The translations under genes and the position numbers were made by a program. DNA of 64,000 bases from Agrococcus carbonis (lineage in GTDB: Bacteria; Actinomycetota; Actinomycetes; Actinomycetales; Microbacteriaceae): the NCBI RefSeq assembly GCF_900104705.1, contig NZ_LT629734.1, forward strand, positions 1,736,001 to 1,800,000. The letters are read 5' to 3'. Positions 15,464 to 23,232 of this stretch are shown here, piece by piece. Numbering within the stretch: the stretch's first letter is position 1; every line of letters begins with the position of its first letter. Under the pieces are notes generated by a model that saw only the letters and a list, made by a program, of their open reading frames with translations, ran no database searches and had not been told where the DNA came from.

Positions 15464-17188
15464 ATGGTGGGCCTGCCCGCTCGCAAGACCGATCGTGCCC
15501 GGGAGAGCATGACGATCACCGAGCCGCTGCGGCTGCAGCGTTCCGAGCAGAAGGAGCGCCTGCGCAGCGAGCGCTTCGACATCGTGATCGTCGGCGGCGG
15601 CATCACCGGCGTCTACGCGGCGATGGATGCGGCGCTGCGCGGCTACAAGGTCGCGCTGCTCGAGAAGGACGACTTCGCCTCGGGCACGTCGTCGAAGTCG
15701 TCGAAGATGATCCACGGCGGCCTGCGCTACATCGAGCAGGGCAACCTGCCGCTCGTGCGCCACTCGCTGCTCGAGCGCCAGCGCCTGCGCCGCAACGCGC
15801 GTCACCTCGTGCAGCGCCTGCCGTTCCTCTTCCCCGTCATGTCGGTCGGCGGCGTCTTCGACCGCCGGCTCGCGGCCGGCTTCGAGTCGCTGCTGTGGAC
15901 GTACGACCTCGCCGGCGGCTGGCGCGAGGGGATCCTGCATCAGAAGCTCTCGAAGAACGAGGTGCTCGCGCACTGCCCGACGTTCAAGTCCGAGCGCCTC
16001 GACGGCGGCTTCCTCTACTTCGACGCGCGCGCCGACGACGCCCGCCTCACCCTCGCGATCGCCCGCACCGCCGCCCACCACGGCGCGGCCGTGCTCAACG
16101 GGGCGAAGGTGACGGATGTGCGGCGCGAGTCGGGCAAGGTCGCGGGCGTCACCGTCGAGGTCGACGGCGAGGAGATCGCCGTGCGCTCGCGCTCGGTCAT
16201 CATCGCCGTCGGGTCGTGGCTGCGCGACTGGAACGGCGCCGCGAAGGACGCCGACGTGCCCAACATCCGCCCCGCGAAGGGCGTGCACGTCGCCGTGCCG
16301 TGGCTCAAGATCCAGAACGACTGCACCGTCACCATCCCGGTGCCGGGCCGCAACCGCCGCGCGACGATCACCCGCTGGGGCAACACCTCCTACCTCGGCA
16401 CGACCGACGAGGACTACCGGGGCGACCTCGACGACGTGCACACCACCCGCGAGGAGCTCGACTTCCTGCTCGACGGCGCCCGCACGGCGCTCAACATGGA
16501 GATCGAGCCCGAGGAGGTGCTCGGCTCCATCGCCGGCACCCGCCCGCTCGTCGCCCCGCCCGGCGGCAAGACCGTCGAGGTGAAGCGCAACCACGAGATC
16601 CGCACCGACCACGACGGCCTCGTCACGGTCGTCGGCGGCAAGCTCACGACCTCGCGCCACATGGCCGAGCAGACGATCGACGCCGTGCAGAAGGTGCTCG
16701 GCGAGCGCCGCCGCGTGAAGACGAAGGATGCGTACCTGCTCGGCGCCGCGGGCTACGACCCGGAGGCCGTGGTCGCCTCGGGCGGCCTCGCCGCCCACCT
16801 CGGCGAGCGCTACGGCACCGAGTCGGCGTTCCTCAGCCAGATCCTCGCCGCCGACCCGTCGCTCGAGACGCCGATCGTCGAGGGGCTGCCGTACCTCGAG
16901 GCCGAGGTCGTCTACTCGGCCCGTCATGAGCTCGCGCGCAGCGTCGACGACGTGCTGAGCCGCCGCACCCGCAGCCGCATCCAGGCGCGTGACGCCTCGG
17001 CAGCGGCGGCGCCGCGCGTGGCCGAGCTGCTGCAGGCCGAGCTCGGCTTCAGCGACGCCGAGCGCGACCGCCAGGTCGCCGAGTACCGCGCGGCGACCGC
17101 CAAGGAGAAGGCCATCCTGCTCGGGCACACCGCCAGCAGCCAGACCACCGAGATCCACACACTGAGCGCCAAGGGGGCAGCAGCATGA
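15464..17188 (+). CDS. glpD: Glycerol-3-phosphate dehydrogenase (FAD-dependent)
   Basis: 574 residues. A dinucleotide-binding motif, FDIVIVGGGITGVYAAMDAA, lies near residues 38-57, followed by LLEKDDFASGTSSKSSKMIHGGLRYIEQGNLPLVRHSL, the hallmark of GlpD/GlpA enzymes. The C-terminal extension after about residue 400 matches the DAO C-terminal domain. It oxidises glycerol-3-phosphate to DHAP and passes electrons to quinone at the membrane. GAGGAGG precedes ATG 15464; an internal ATG at 15509 with GGGAGAG is a possible alternative that would remove a non-conserved tail. The stop overlaps the next start (ATGA). Confidence 0.93.
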   Translation: MVGLPARKTDRARESMTITEPLRLQRSEQKERLRSERFDIVIVGGGITGVYAAMDAALRGYKVALLEKDDFASGTSSKSSKMIHGGLRYIEQGNLPLVRHSLLERQRLRRNARHLVQRLPFLFPVMSVGGVFDRRLAAGFESLLWTYDLAGGWREGILHQKLSKNEVLAHCPTFKSERLDGGFLYFDARADDARLTLAIARTAAHHGAAVLNGAKVTDVRRESGKVAGVTVEVDGEEIAVRSRSVIIAVGSWLRDWNGAAKDADVPNIRPAKGVHVAVPWLKIQNDCTVTIPVPGRNRRATITRWGNTSYLGTTDEDYRGDLDDVHTTREELDFLLDGARTALNMEIEPEEVLGSIAGTRPLVAPPGGKTVEVKRNHEIRTDHDGLVTVVGGKLTTSRHMAEQTIDAVQKVLGERRRVKTKDAYLLGAAGYDPEAVVASGGLAAHLGERYGTESAFLSQILAADPSLETPIVEGLPYLEAEVVYSARHELARSVDDVLSRRTRSRIQARDASAAAAPRVAELLQAELGFSDAERDRQVAEYRAATAKEKAILLGHTASSQTTEIHTLSAKGAAA

Positions 17189-18717
17189 TCAGCAAGGAAG
17201 CAGTGAAGCGCGGGTACAACCGCGGCAACTACACCGTCGGCGCGCCGACGCAGCCGCACTGGGCGCCCGAGTCGCCCGCGGAGGCCACGAGCGCCTCGCT
17301 CGCGACGGCGACCATCGACGTGCCCGCAGCCGTCGTCGACGAGCTGCGCGCCGCATCCGACGAGGTCATCACCGACCAGGCCGGCCTCATCGAGGGCACC
17401 CGCGACTGGTGGGCGCGCACGATGATCGCCGAGACGAGCGGGGCCCCTGCCGCCATCGAGGGCGTCATCGTCAAGGTCTCGACCGAGGAGCAGGTGCAGC
17501 AGGTCATGCGCATCGCCTCGGCGAACGGCATCCCGGTGACGGTCTCGGCGGGCCGCTCGAACGTCACGGGTGCCGCGCTGCCGCTCGCGGGCGGCATCGT
17601 GCTCGACGTGTGCGGGCTCGACAAGTTCGTCTCGTGGGATCCCGAGAGCCAGATCGTCGAGGTCGAGACGGGTGTCTTCGGCGACATCTTCGAGGAGACC
17701 ATCCAGCGCGAGTACGGCATGACGATGGGTCACTGGCCGTCGTCGTACGCGATCTCGACCGTCGGCGGCTGGGTCGCGTGCCGCGGCGCCGGCCAGCTCT
17801 CGACCCGCTACGGGAAGATCGAGGACATGGTCGTCGGCATGGACGTCGTGCTCGCCGACGGCGAGAAGGTGACGCTCGGCGGCTCGGCGCGCGCCGCGGT
17901 CGGCCCCGACCTGCTGCAGCTCTTCATCGGCTCGGAGGGCGTGCTCGGTGTCATCACCCGCATCCGCTTCAAGCTCGAGCGGCTGCCCGACTACGGCCGC
18001 GCGATCGCCTACGGCTTCGACTCGTTCGCGGATGGGCTCGAGGCGTGCCGCCGCATCATGCAGGAGGGCGCGACGCCGGGTGCGCTGCGCCTCTACGACG
18101 CGCTCGAGAGCGGGCTGCAGTTCGACGAGCCCGAGCGCCACGTGCTGCTCATCGCCGACGAGGGCCCGCAGGGTCTGGTCGACGCCGGCATGGAGATCTC
18201 GGAGCGCGTGTGCCGCGAGGTCGGCGGCACCGAGCTCGACGGCGACGTGATCTTCGAGCGCTGGCTCGACACGCGCTACCTCACCGGCAAGAGCGCCGAG
18301 GGCTTCAAGAAGAGCCCCGGCTTCGTCGCCGACACCCTCGAGATGATCGGCCCCTGGAAGGACCTGCCGGCCATCTACGACGAGGTCGTCGAGGCGCTGC
18401 AGCAGGTGCCCGGCACCCTCGCGGGCTCGGCGCACCAGTCGCACGCGTACGTCGACTCGGCCTGCCTCTACTTCTCGCTCCGCGGCGACGTCGCGGTCGA
18501 GGACCGGGCCGACTGGTACCAGGCGGCGTGGGATGCGGCCAACGCGGTGATCATCCGCCACGGCGCGACGCTCAGCCACCACCACGGCGTCGGGCTGCTG
18601 CGCGCGCGCTTCATGGAGCCGTCGCTCGGCGGCGCCTTCGGCGTGCTCCAGACGGTCAAGCGCGCGCTCGACCCGAAGGGCATCCTGAACCCCGGCAAGC
18701 TGGGGCTCGCTCGATAA
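17185..18717 (+). CDS. FAD-binding oxidase, alkyl-DHAP synthase-like
   Basis: 510 residues with the FAD type-4 (PCMH) fold: GIPVTVSAGRSNVTGAALPL, MTMGHWPSSYAISTVGGWVACRGAGQLSTRYGKIEDMV and IGSEGVLGVITRIRFKL. The C-terminal block SHHHGVGLLRARFM with DPKGILNPGKLG matches the active-site HHH of alkylglycerone-phosphate synthases and related bacterial oxidases. In the animal enzyme DHAP acyl ester is converted to an ether lipid precursor. Here, between glpD and glpP, it may act on DHAP- or glycerophosphate-linked substrates; the actual reaction is unknown. It overlaps glpD by four bases. Confidence 0.85.
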   Translation: MISKEAVKRGYNRGNYTVGAPTQPHWAPESPAEATSASLATATIDVPAAVVDELRAASDEVITDQAGLIEGTRDWWARTMIAETSGAPAAIEGVIVKVSTEEQVQQVMRIASANGIPVTVSAGRSNVTGAALPLAGGIVLDVCGLDKFVSWDPESQIVEVETGVFGDIFEETIQREYGMTMGHWPSSYAISTVGGWVACRGAGQLSTRYGKIEDMVVGMDVVLADGEKVTLGGSARAAVGPDLLQLFIGSEGVLGVITRIRFKLERLPDYGRAIAYGFDSFADGLEACRRIMQEGATPGALRLYDALESGLQFDEPERHVLLIADEGPQGLVDAGMEISERVCREVGGTELDGDVIFERWLDTRYLTGKSAEGFKKSPGFVADTLEMIGPWKDLPAIYDEVVEALQQVPGTLAGSAHQSHAYVDSACLYFSLRGDVAVEDRADWYQAAWDAANAVIIRHGATLSHHHGVGLLRARFMEPSLGGAFGVLQTVKRALDPKGILNPGKLGLAR

Positions 18718-18727
18718 TCTGGTAGCC

Positions 18728-19321
18728 ATGGATGCGCTCACGCGACGTCGGCAGTGGGTGTCGACGAGGCTCCGCACGCGACCCGCGATCGCGGCCCTCT
18801 TCTCACCCGACGACGTCGACGCGTTCCTCGACACGGACGCGCCGATCGGCATCGTCGCGAGCTTCGACCTGCTGAGCCTGGAGCCGGTGCTGAGCCGGCT
18901 CCAGGCGGCGGATCGATTCACGTTCGTGAACGCCGACAGCGTGGGCGGCCTCCAGCTCGACCGCGGCGGCATCGACTTCCTCGCGAAGATCGGTGCGGCC
19001 GGTGTCGTCACCACTCGTGCCACCGCCGTCGCCCGCATCGAGGCGACCGGCATGGTGGCCATGCAGAAGCTCTTCGTCACCGACCGGCTCAACCTGCCGC
19101 GCTCGACGCACGGGCTCGAGGGATCGCTCCCGAGCTTCGTGCAGATCATGCCCGCGCCGGTGCTGCCCTACGTGATGGACGAGCCCGTCATGCGCATCTC
19201 GCCCGTGATCGCGGGCGGATTCGTCGCCAACGAGCGATCGCTGCAGGCAGCGCTCGCGTGCGGCGCGGCCGGCATCTCGACCAGCCAGCGCTCGCTCTGG
19301 ACCTACAGGAAAGAACAATGA
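18728..19321 (+). CDS. glpP: Glycerol uptake operon antiterminator GlpP
   Basis: 197 residues with the compact TIM-barrel GlpP pattern: IGIVASFDLLSLEPVLSRL, FVNADSVGGLQLDRGGIDFLAKIGAAGVVTTRA, KLFVTDRLNLPRS and the C-terminal phosphate-site segment ISPVIAGGFVANERSLQAALACGAAGISTSQRSLW. In B. subtilis GlpP with glycerol-3-phosphate binds leader RNA and prevents termination. Position at the end of the operon whose leader carries a terminator (12402-12446) suggests positive autoregulation. Confidence 0.9.
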   Translation: MDALTRRRQWVSTRLRTRPAIAALFSPDDVDAFLDTDAPIGIVASFDLLSLEPVLSRLQAADRFTFVNADSVGGLQLDRGGIDFLAKIGAAGVVTTRATAVARIEATGMVAMQKLFVTDRLNLPRSTHGLEGSLPSFVQIMPAPVLPYVMDEPVMRISPVIAGGFVANERSLQAALACGAAGISTSQRSLWTYRKEQ

Positions 19322-19623
19322 CCCAGCACTACATCGTCGTCGCCACCTACACCGCCAAGCCCGAGACCGCCGACCAGGTCGCGGCGCTGCTGCCGCAGCT
19401 CGCCGAGGCGTCGCGCACCGAGCCCGGCAACATCGCCTACTCGGTCGCGCGCGACCTCGAGCAGCCGCACGTCTTCACGATCGTCGAGACGTACGTCGAC
19501 GCGGATGCGTTCACCGCGCACCGCGAGAGCACCCACTTCGCCGAGATCGGCAAGGAGCAGATCATCCCGCTGCTCGAGTCGCGGTCGGTCGTCGGGTACG
19601 AGGGGGACGGTGTGATCGGCTGA
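19318..19623 (+). CDS. Antibiotic biosynthesis monooxygenase (ABM) domain protein
   Basis: 101 residues forming one dimeric alpha/beta-barrel ABM unit: YIVVATYTAKPETADQVAALLPQLAEASRTEPGNIAYSVARD, then VFTIVETYVDADAFTAHRESTHF. Proteins of this family include quinol monooxygenases and putative detoxifying enzymes; no cofactor residues are needed. It overlaps glpP by four bases and ends just before the operon terminator, so it is part of the glycerol transcript, perhaps handling a reactive by-product of glycerol oxidation (inference). Confidence 0.85.
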   Translation: MTQHYIVVATYTAKPETADQVAALLPQLAEASRTEPGNIAYSVARDLEQPHVFTIVETYVDADAFTAHRESTHFAEIGKEQIIPLLESRSVVGYEGDGVIG

Positions 19624-19637
19624 CGCTGCCGTACAGA

Positions 19638-19665
19638 GGGGCCTGGCGATGCGTCGCCGGGCCCC
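19638..19665 (+). terminator. Terminator of the glycerol operon
   Basis: GGGGCCTGGCGA (19638-19649), loop TGCG, TCGCCGGGCCCC (19654-19665): a 12-bp stem with one G-T, followed by TTC. It lies 14 bp after the last stop codon of the operon. Confidence 0.75.
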
Positions 19666-19883
19666 TTCGCCGTCTCTGGAGCCGCTCCGCGTTGCAGCTG
19701 CGGCGCAACGAGTCCGAGATCAAGGGCATGCTCGCCTCGAAGCCTCGCCGTGATCTCGCAGCGCGGCCCGCCCGTTCTCGTCGTCGTCATCCACCAGGTC
19801 GGAGCGGTATCTCGAGGTTGAACCTCGCCGTCGCAGCGGTCGGGCTCGCGAGCGTCGCGATCGCGCGCCTGAGCGCGAAACCA

Positions 19884-20213
19884 TCAGCGCGCGCCGAGCT
19901 CGGCCGCGACCGCGCAGCCGCGCTCGTGGGCCGTGATGAGCGTCGGCTCGTTGAGCCCCACCCGGTACGCGACCGACCCGCACATGTCGTCGTCGAGGAT
20001 GTCGACTGTGAGCTGTTCGGAGACCATGTGCATGCTCTCGACGAACTCGAGCGCGGCCTCGTCGCCGTCCATGACCGCCTCAACGATGCTCTCGGGGATC
20101 AGCTCAACGTTGATCGCCGTCTGCACCTCGTTGCGTACGTCGGCGGTGGGCTCGCCGGTCGCGCAGCCGGTGAGGACGAGCAGGGCCAGCGCGAACGCGG
20201 CGATGCGGTGCAT
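19884..20213 (-). CDS. Small lipoprotein of unknown function
   Basis: 109 residues starting MHRIAAFALALLVLTGCATGEPT: a lipoprotein signal with lipobox LTGC and Cys at position 17. The mature part is acidic and carries two cysteines (DDDMCGSVAYRV, ERGCAVAAEL) that could form a disulphide outside the cell. I do not recognise a family. It stands alone, convergent with the glycerol operon; the 220 bp between terminator and its stop hold no gene. Confidence 0.75.
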   Translation of the reverse strand: MHRIAAFALALLVLTGCATGEPTADVRNEVQTAINVELIPESIVEAVMDGDEAALEFVESMHMVSEQLTVDILDDDMCGSVAYRVGLNEPTLITAHERGCAVAAELGAR

Positions 20214-20341
20214 GGCGTCACCATACGCGGTCGCGCACGCCGGAAAGGCGGGCGCGCTCGACGACGGCCCGCAGCCGGTCGGACCTCAGCGTGAAGGCCG
20301 CGAGGCGGCGCGGCTCGCTGGCGCCCGCCTCGGCGTGATGC

Positions 20342-21268
20342 TCAGAGTCGCGTCGCTGGCCGGTCGGCCGTCGCGTCGAGGAACCGCCTCGCGGCCGCAA
20401 CCACGCCTGCGTCCCGCAGCACTCGGCGGTGCCCCAGCCCGTCGGTCAGCAGCAGCTCGGACCCGCTCCAGGCCTCCGCGAGCCGAGCCGACGCATCCGC
20501 CGACGTCACCGCATCCGCCCGGTCGTGCACGATGAGCGCCGGGGCGAGGCGGCCCGCCGCCTGCTCAGCCTCGACGAGCGGCAGCAGGTCGAAGTCCTCA
20601 AGCGGGCGGCCGACGCGGCGCACGAAGCGCTCGACGAGCCCGGCGCGCACCGCGGGTCCGATGCCGAGCGCCGTCGCGAAGGTGTCGACCATCCCGTCGG
20701 TCGTCGCCGCCGGCGCGACGAGCACCTGCCGCTCGGGCACGATGCCGTGCTCGCGCTGCGCCCACGCCACCGACACGCATCCCATCGAGTGCGCGACGGT
20801 CAGCGTCGGCGCGCCGAAGCGATCGACGACAGCGGCATAGCTCTCCGCCATCTCGGGCACCGTGGTCGAGCGGCGCCCGAGCGCTCCCGCCCCGGAGTCG
20901 CCGTGCGCGAGCGCGTCGAACGCGACCACGCGGTAGCCCCGCTCGAGCAGCAGCGGCACGAAGGCGCCCAGCTGCTGCCACCACCCGCCCCAGCCGTGCA
21001 CGAGGGTGGCGAGCGGGGCGACCGCGTCGCCGAAGACGCGACCGCGCACCGGCGCACCCGCCGCATCCGCCGTGAACGCCACGCCCGCCTCGGCCAGCCC
21101 GGCTCGCCGGCCGCGCTCTGCGCGCGACGGCGGCCGGCCGACCGAGAACCAGAGGCGCTCGGCGAGCTGCGCGCCCAGGGCTGGCGCCGTGCGCTCGAGC
21201 GCCCCGAAGGTCGATCGCAGTGTCGCCGCCTGCGCGTTTCGCACGATCGTGCTTTTCTTTGCCGACAT
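20342..21268 (-). CDS. Alpha/beta hydrolase
   Basis: 308 residues. ATLVHGWGGWWQQLGAFVPLLLERGYRVVAFDALAHGDS is the oxyanion region and strand 4. The nucleophile elbow is AHSMG (Ser near 158). ALIVHDRADAVTSADASARLAEAW supplies the acid Asp, and LLLTDGLGHRRVLRD the His. The substrate is unknown. ATG 21268 has GGAG six bases upstream. Codons 4-11 coincide with a palindrome nearly identical to one upstream of the neighbouring TetR gene, so this regulator probably controls it. Confidence 0.88.
   Translation of the reverse strand: MSAKKSTIVRNAQAATLRSTFGALERTAPALGAQLAERLWFSVGRPPSRAERGRRAGLAEAGVAFTADAAGAPVRGRVFGDAVAPLATLVHGWGGWWQQLGAFVPLLLERGYRVVAFDALAHGDSGAGALGRRSTTVPEMAESYAAVVDRFGAPTLTVAHSMGCVSVAWAQREHGIVPERQVLVAPAATTDGMVDTFATALGIGPAVRAGLVERFVRRVGRPLEDFDLLPLVEAEQAAGRLAPALIVHDRADAVTSADASARLAEAWSGSELLLTDGLGHRRVLRDAGVVAAARRFLDATADRPATRL
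21236..21258 (-). promoter_or_regulatory. Putative TetR operator, in the hydrolase 5' end
   Basis: The core GCACGATCGTGC (21241-21252) is a perfect 12-bp palindrome. The 23-bp minus-strand sequence starting AGAAAAGCACG matches 21913-21935 at 21 of 23 positions. It overlaps codons 4-11 of the hydrolase, so a bound repressor would block early elongation or a promoter just upstream. Confidence 0.55.
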
Positions 21269-21309
21269 GAGGGCTCCGTTCGGATGCGTGGCGAGAGGAG
21301 GGGGAGAGG

Positions 21310-21906
21310 TCAGGCCCGCTGCGACTCGAGCAGGGCGTCGATCGCGCGCCAGGTGCGCTCGCGAGCGAGGGGGTCGCGCATCATGCGGTGCGCGAAGTGG
21401 AAGCCGAGCATGTGGCCGTAGAGCATGTGGGCGAAGTCGGCGCTGTCGGTGTCGCGCAGGTCGCCGACGACGACGGCGGAGCGGTGGATGCGCCGCAGCG
21501 CCTCCTGGAACGCCGCGTGGTGCTCGGCGAGCCGGTCGCGCACGGGGCCCTCGGGGGCGTCGTCGAGCTCGGTCGCGGCAGCCGCGAAGACGCAGCCGCC
21601 GGGCAGCGCGTACTCGCCCTCGCCGTCCCAGCCCATCCAGCGCTCGATCACGGTGCGGATGCGGGAGAGGCCGGCCGGCTCGGCGAGCGCGGGCAGCACG
21701 ACGACGTCGCGGAAGTGGTCGGCGGCGAAGTCGAGGATGTCGACCTGCAGCTGCTCCTTCGAGCCGAAGTGGGCGTAGAGGCCGCTCTTCGACATCTCCA
21801 TCGCAGTCGCGAGGCCGCCGATCGTGAGCCGCGAGAGGCCGACCTGGCTCGCTTCGCTCAGGCCGGCGCGCAGGATCGCCTGGTTGGTCGCCTCGCCCTT
21901 GCGCAT
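21310..21906 (-). CDS. TetR/AcrR-family transcriptional regulator
   Basis: 198 residues. The N-terminal HTH reads ILRAGLSEASQVGLSRLTIGGLATAMEMSKSGLYAHFGSKEQL (about residues 11-53), the standard TetR pattern. The C-terminal ligand domain contains GGCVFAAAATELDDAPEGPVRDRL, as in the TetR_C_6/YxaF-like branch. It lies 41 bp upstream of the hydrolase in the same direction and likely represses itself and the hydrolase through the shared palindromes. The ligand is unknown. Confidence 0.9.
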   Translation of the reverse strand: MRKGEATNQAILRAGLSEASQVGLSRLTIGGLATAMEMSKSGLYAHFGSKEQLQVDILDFAADHFRDVVVLPALAEPAGLSRIRTVIERWMGWDGEGEYALPGGCVFAAAATELDDAPEGPVRDRLAEHHAAFQEALRRIHRSAVVVGDLRDTDSADFAHMLYGHMLGFHFAHRMMRDPLARERTWRAIDALLESQRA

Positions 21907-21912
21907 GGCATC

Positions 21913-21935
21913 AGAAAAGCACGGTCGTGCGGAAC
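21913..21935 (+). promoter_or_regulatory. Putative TetR operator upstream of the regulator
   Basis: AGAAAAGCACGGTCGTGCGG followed by AAC. The core GCACGGTCGTGC lies 7-30 bp upstream of the TetR start codon, an autorepression position. It is the sister of the site at 21236-21258. Confidence 0.55.
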
Positions 21936-22058
21936 CGTCAAGCGCCGGTCGGGAACCGACGCGCGGACCGCTGCCGCCGTCGCCGACTGGCGCGATCTCG
22001 ACGACGGTTGGCGCTCCCGCCCCTTGGCGCGGCGCCTGCGATCGGCGACGCTTGCCCC

Positions 22059-22625
22059 ATGCAGACCGCGCTCGTCGTCATCGACGTCCAGGAGTCCTTC
22101 CGCCAGCAGCCCCAGTGGGCGAGCATCTCGAACCCCGCGATCGCCGACGACGTCGCGCGGCTCGTCGAGGGCGCTCGCGCCGCGGGCGACGACGTCATCT
22201 GGGTGCTGCACGCCGAGCCCGGCAGCGGCGGCGTCTTCGATCCGGCGAGCGGCCACGTGCGGATGCTCGAGGGCCTCGAGCCGCAGGCCGGGGAGCCCGT
22301 GCTGACCAAGCACGCGCACAACGCCTTCACCACGACCGACCTGCAGCAGCGGCTGACCCGGGCCGGCACGCGCCGCTTGCGCCTCGCGGGCATCCGCACC
22401 GAGCAGTGCGTCGAGACGACCGCGCGCCTCGCGAGCGACCTGGGCTACGAGGTCGAGGTGGTGCTCGACGCGACCGCGACGCATCCGCTCGCCCTGCACG
22501 ACGGCTCGGGCGAGCTGAGCGCCGACGAGGTGATCGCCCGCACGGCGGCCGCGCTGTCGGGGCGCTTCGCGACGATCACCTCGATCGCGGAGGTGCTCGG
22601 GGAGGCACGAGCGGCGCTGCGCTGA
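22059..22625 (+). CDS. Isochorismatase-family cysteine hydrolase
   Basis: 188 residues from ATG 22059; longer readings of this frame are arginine-rich and unlike the family. The fold markers are ALVVIDVQESF (Asp), LTKHAHNAFTTTDLQQRL (Lys) and RLRLAGIRTEQCVETTARLASDLGYEVEVVLDATATH with the catalytic Cys. Members hydrolyse amides or isochorismate; this one has the nicotinamidase-like triad but no recognisable specificity. It is monocistronic. A short stretch of GACCGAGCGGACGG-type repeats follows (22630-22690). Confidence 0.88.
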   Translation: MQTALVVIDVQESFRQQPQWASISNPAIADDVARLVEGARAAGDDVIWVLHAEPGSGGVFDPASGHVRMLEGLEPQAGEPVLTKHAHNAFTTTDLQQRLTRAGTRRLRLAGIRTEQCVETTARLASDLGYEVEVVLDATATHPLALHDGSGELSADEVIARTAAALSGRFATITSIAEVLGEARAALR

Positions 22626-22753
22626 CCGGGCGGAGGCCTGGCCGAGCGGACGGTCGACCGAGCGAGGCCCGACCGAGCGGACGGCTGGCCGATCGGCGCA
22701 ACCCTGCGTGAATCCTCGGCCCGGCCGCCCGTCGGCAGTGCGACGATCGCAGG

Positions 22754-23113
22754 ATGACGGCGCAGCGGAAGCGCACGTGGACCTGGGTGTTCTGGCTGGC
22801 GATGGTCGGCCAGCTCGTCGCGCTCTACCTGCCGAGCCTGCCGTCGGGCGTCGGCTTCCCGCACGCCGACAAGGTCGTGCACACGCTGATCTTCGCGGCG
22901 CCCGCCCTCGTCGGCATGCTCGCCGGCATGCGGTCGCTGCTGCTCGGGCTCGGCCTCGGCGCGCACGCGGTCGCGAGCGAGGTCGTGCAGCACTACCTGC
23001 TCACCGAGCGCGCGGGCGACCCCTGGGATTCGGCGGCTGGCATCCTCGGCGTCACGATCGGCCTGCTGCTCGGCTGGCCCGTGCAGCGCCGCTCGCGCGT
23101 GCCCAGCCGCTGA
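22754..23113 (+). CDS. VanZ-like membrane protein
   Basis: 119 residues with four hydrophobic segments. LPSLPSGVGFPHADKVVHTLIFAAPA and LGAHAVASEVVQHYLLTERAGDPWDSAAGILGVTIG carry the conserved D-K-x-x-H and E-x-x-Q...R-x-x-D...D-x-x-x-N/G pattern of the VanZ family. The name comes from teicoplanin resistance clusters, but most members have unknown roles; nothing here points to glycopeptides. Confidence 0.85.
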   Translation: MTAQRKRTWTWVFWLAMVGQLVALYLPSLPSGVGFPHADKVVHTLIFAAPALVGMLAGMRSLLLGLGLGAHAVASEVVQHYLLTERAGDPWDSAAGILGVTIGLLLGWPVQRRSRVPSR

Positions 23114-23162
23114 CCGCCCGCGGCCGCGGCAGCAGGCAGCGGTCAGCGGGCAGCGCAGGCCC

Positions 23163-23216
23163 AGACGACGGATGCGGTGCCCAGGCCACCGGGGCCGGCC
23201 ACCGCATCCGTCGTCT
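23163..23216. terminator. Strong inverted repeat between convergent genes
   Basis: AGACGACGGATGCGGTG (23163-23179) and CACCGCATCCGTCGTCT (23200-23216) are perfect complements over 17 bp around a 20-base loop. It sits between the ends of the VanZ-like gene and mmsA, so it likely stops transcription from both sides. It lacks a T-run. Confidence 0.6.
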
Positions 23217-23232
23217 CAGGCGAGCGAGCGGC

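Noticed and set aside
12161-17158. Very long open frames antisense to the glycerol operon (for example 12161-14293, 13285-15606, 15038-17158, minus)
   Set aside because: They lie opposite genes with unmistakable families and have Arg/Ala-rich low-complexity translations typical of GC3-driven shadow frames.
23163-23216. 17-bp inverted repeat as ends of a miniature transposable element
   Set aside because: Only 20 bases lie between the arms and no target duplication is seen; its place between convergent gene ends fits a terminator.
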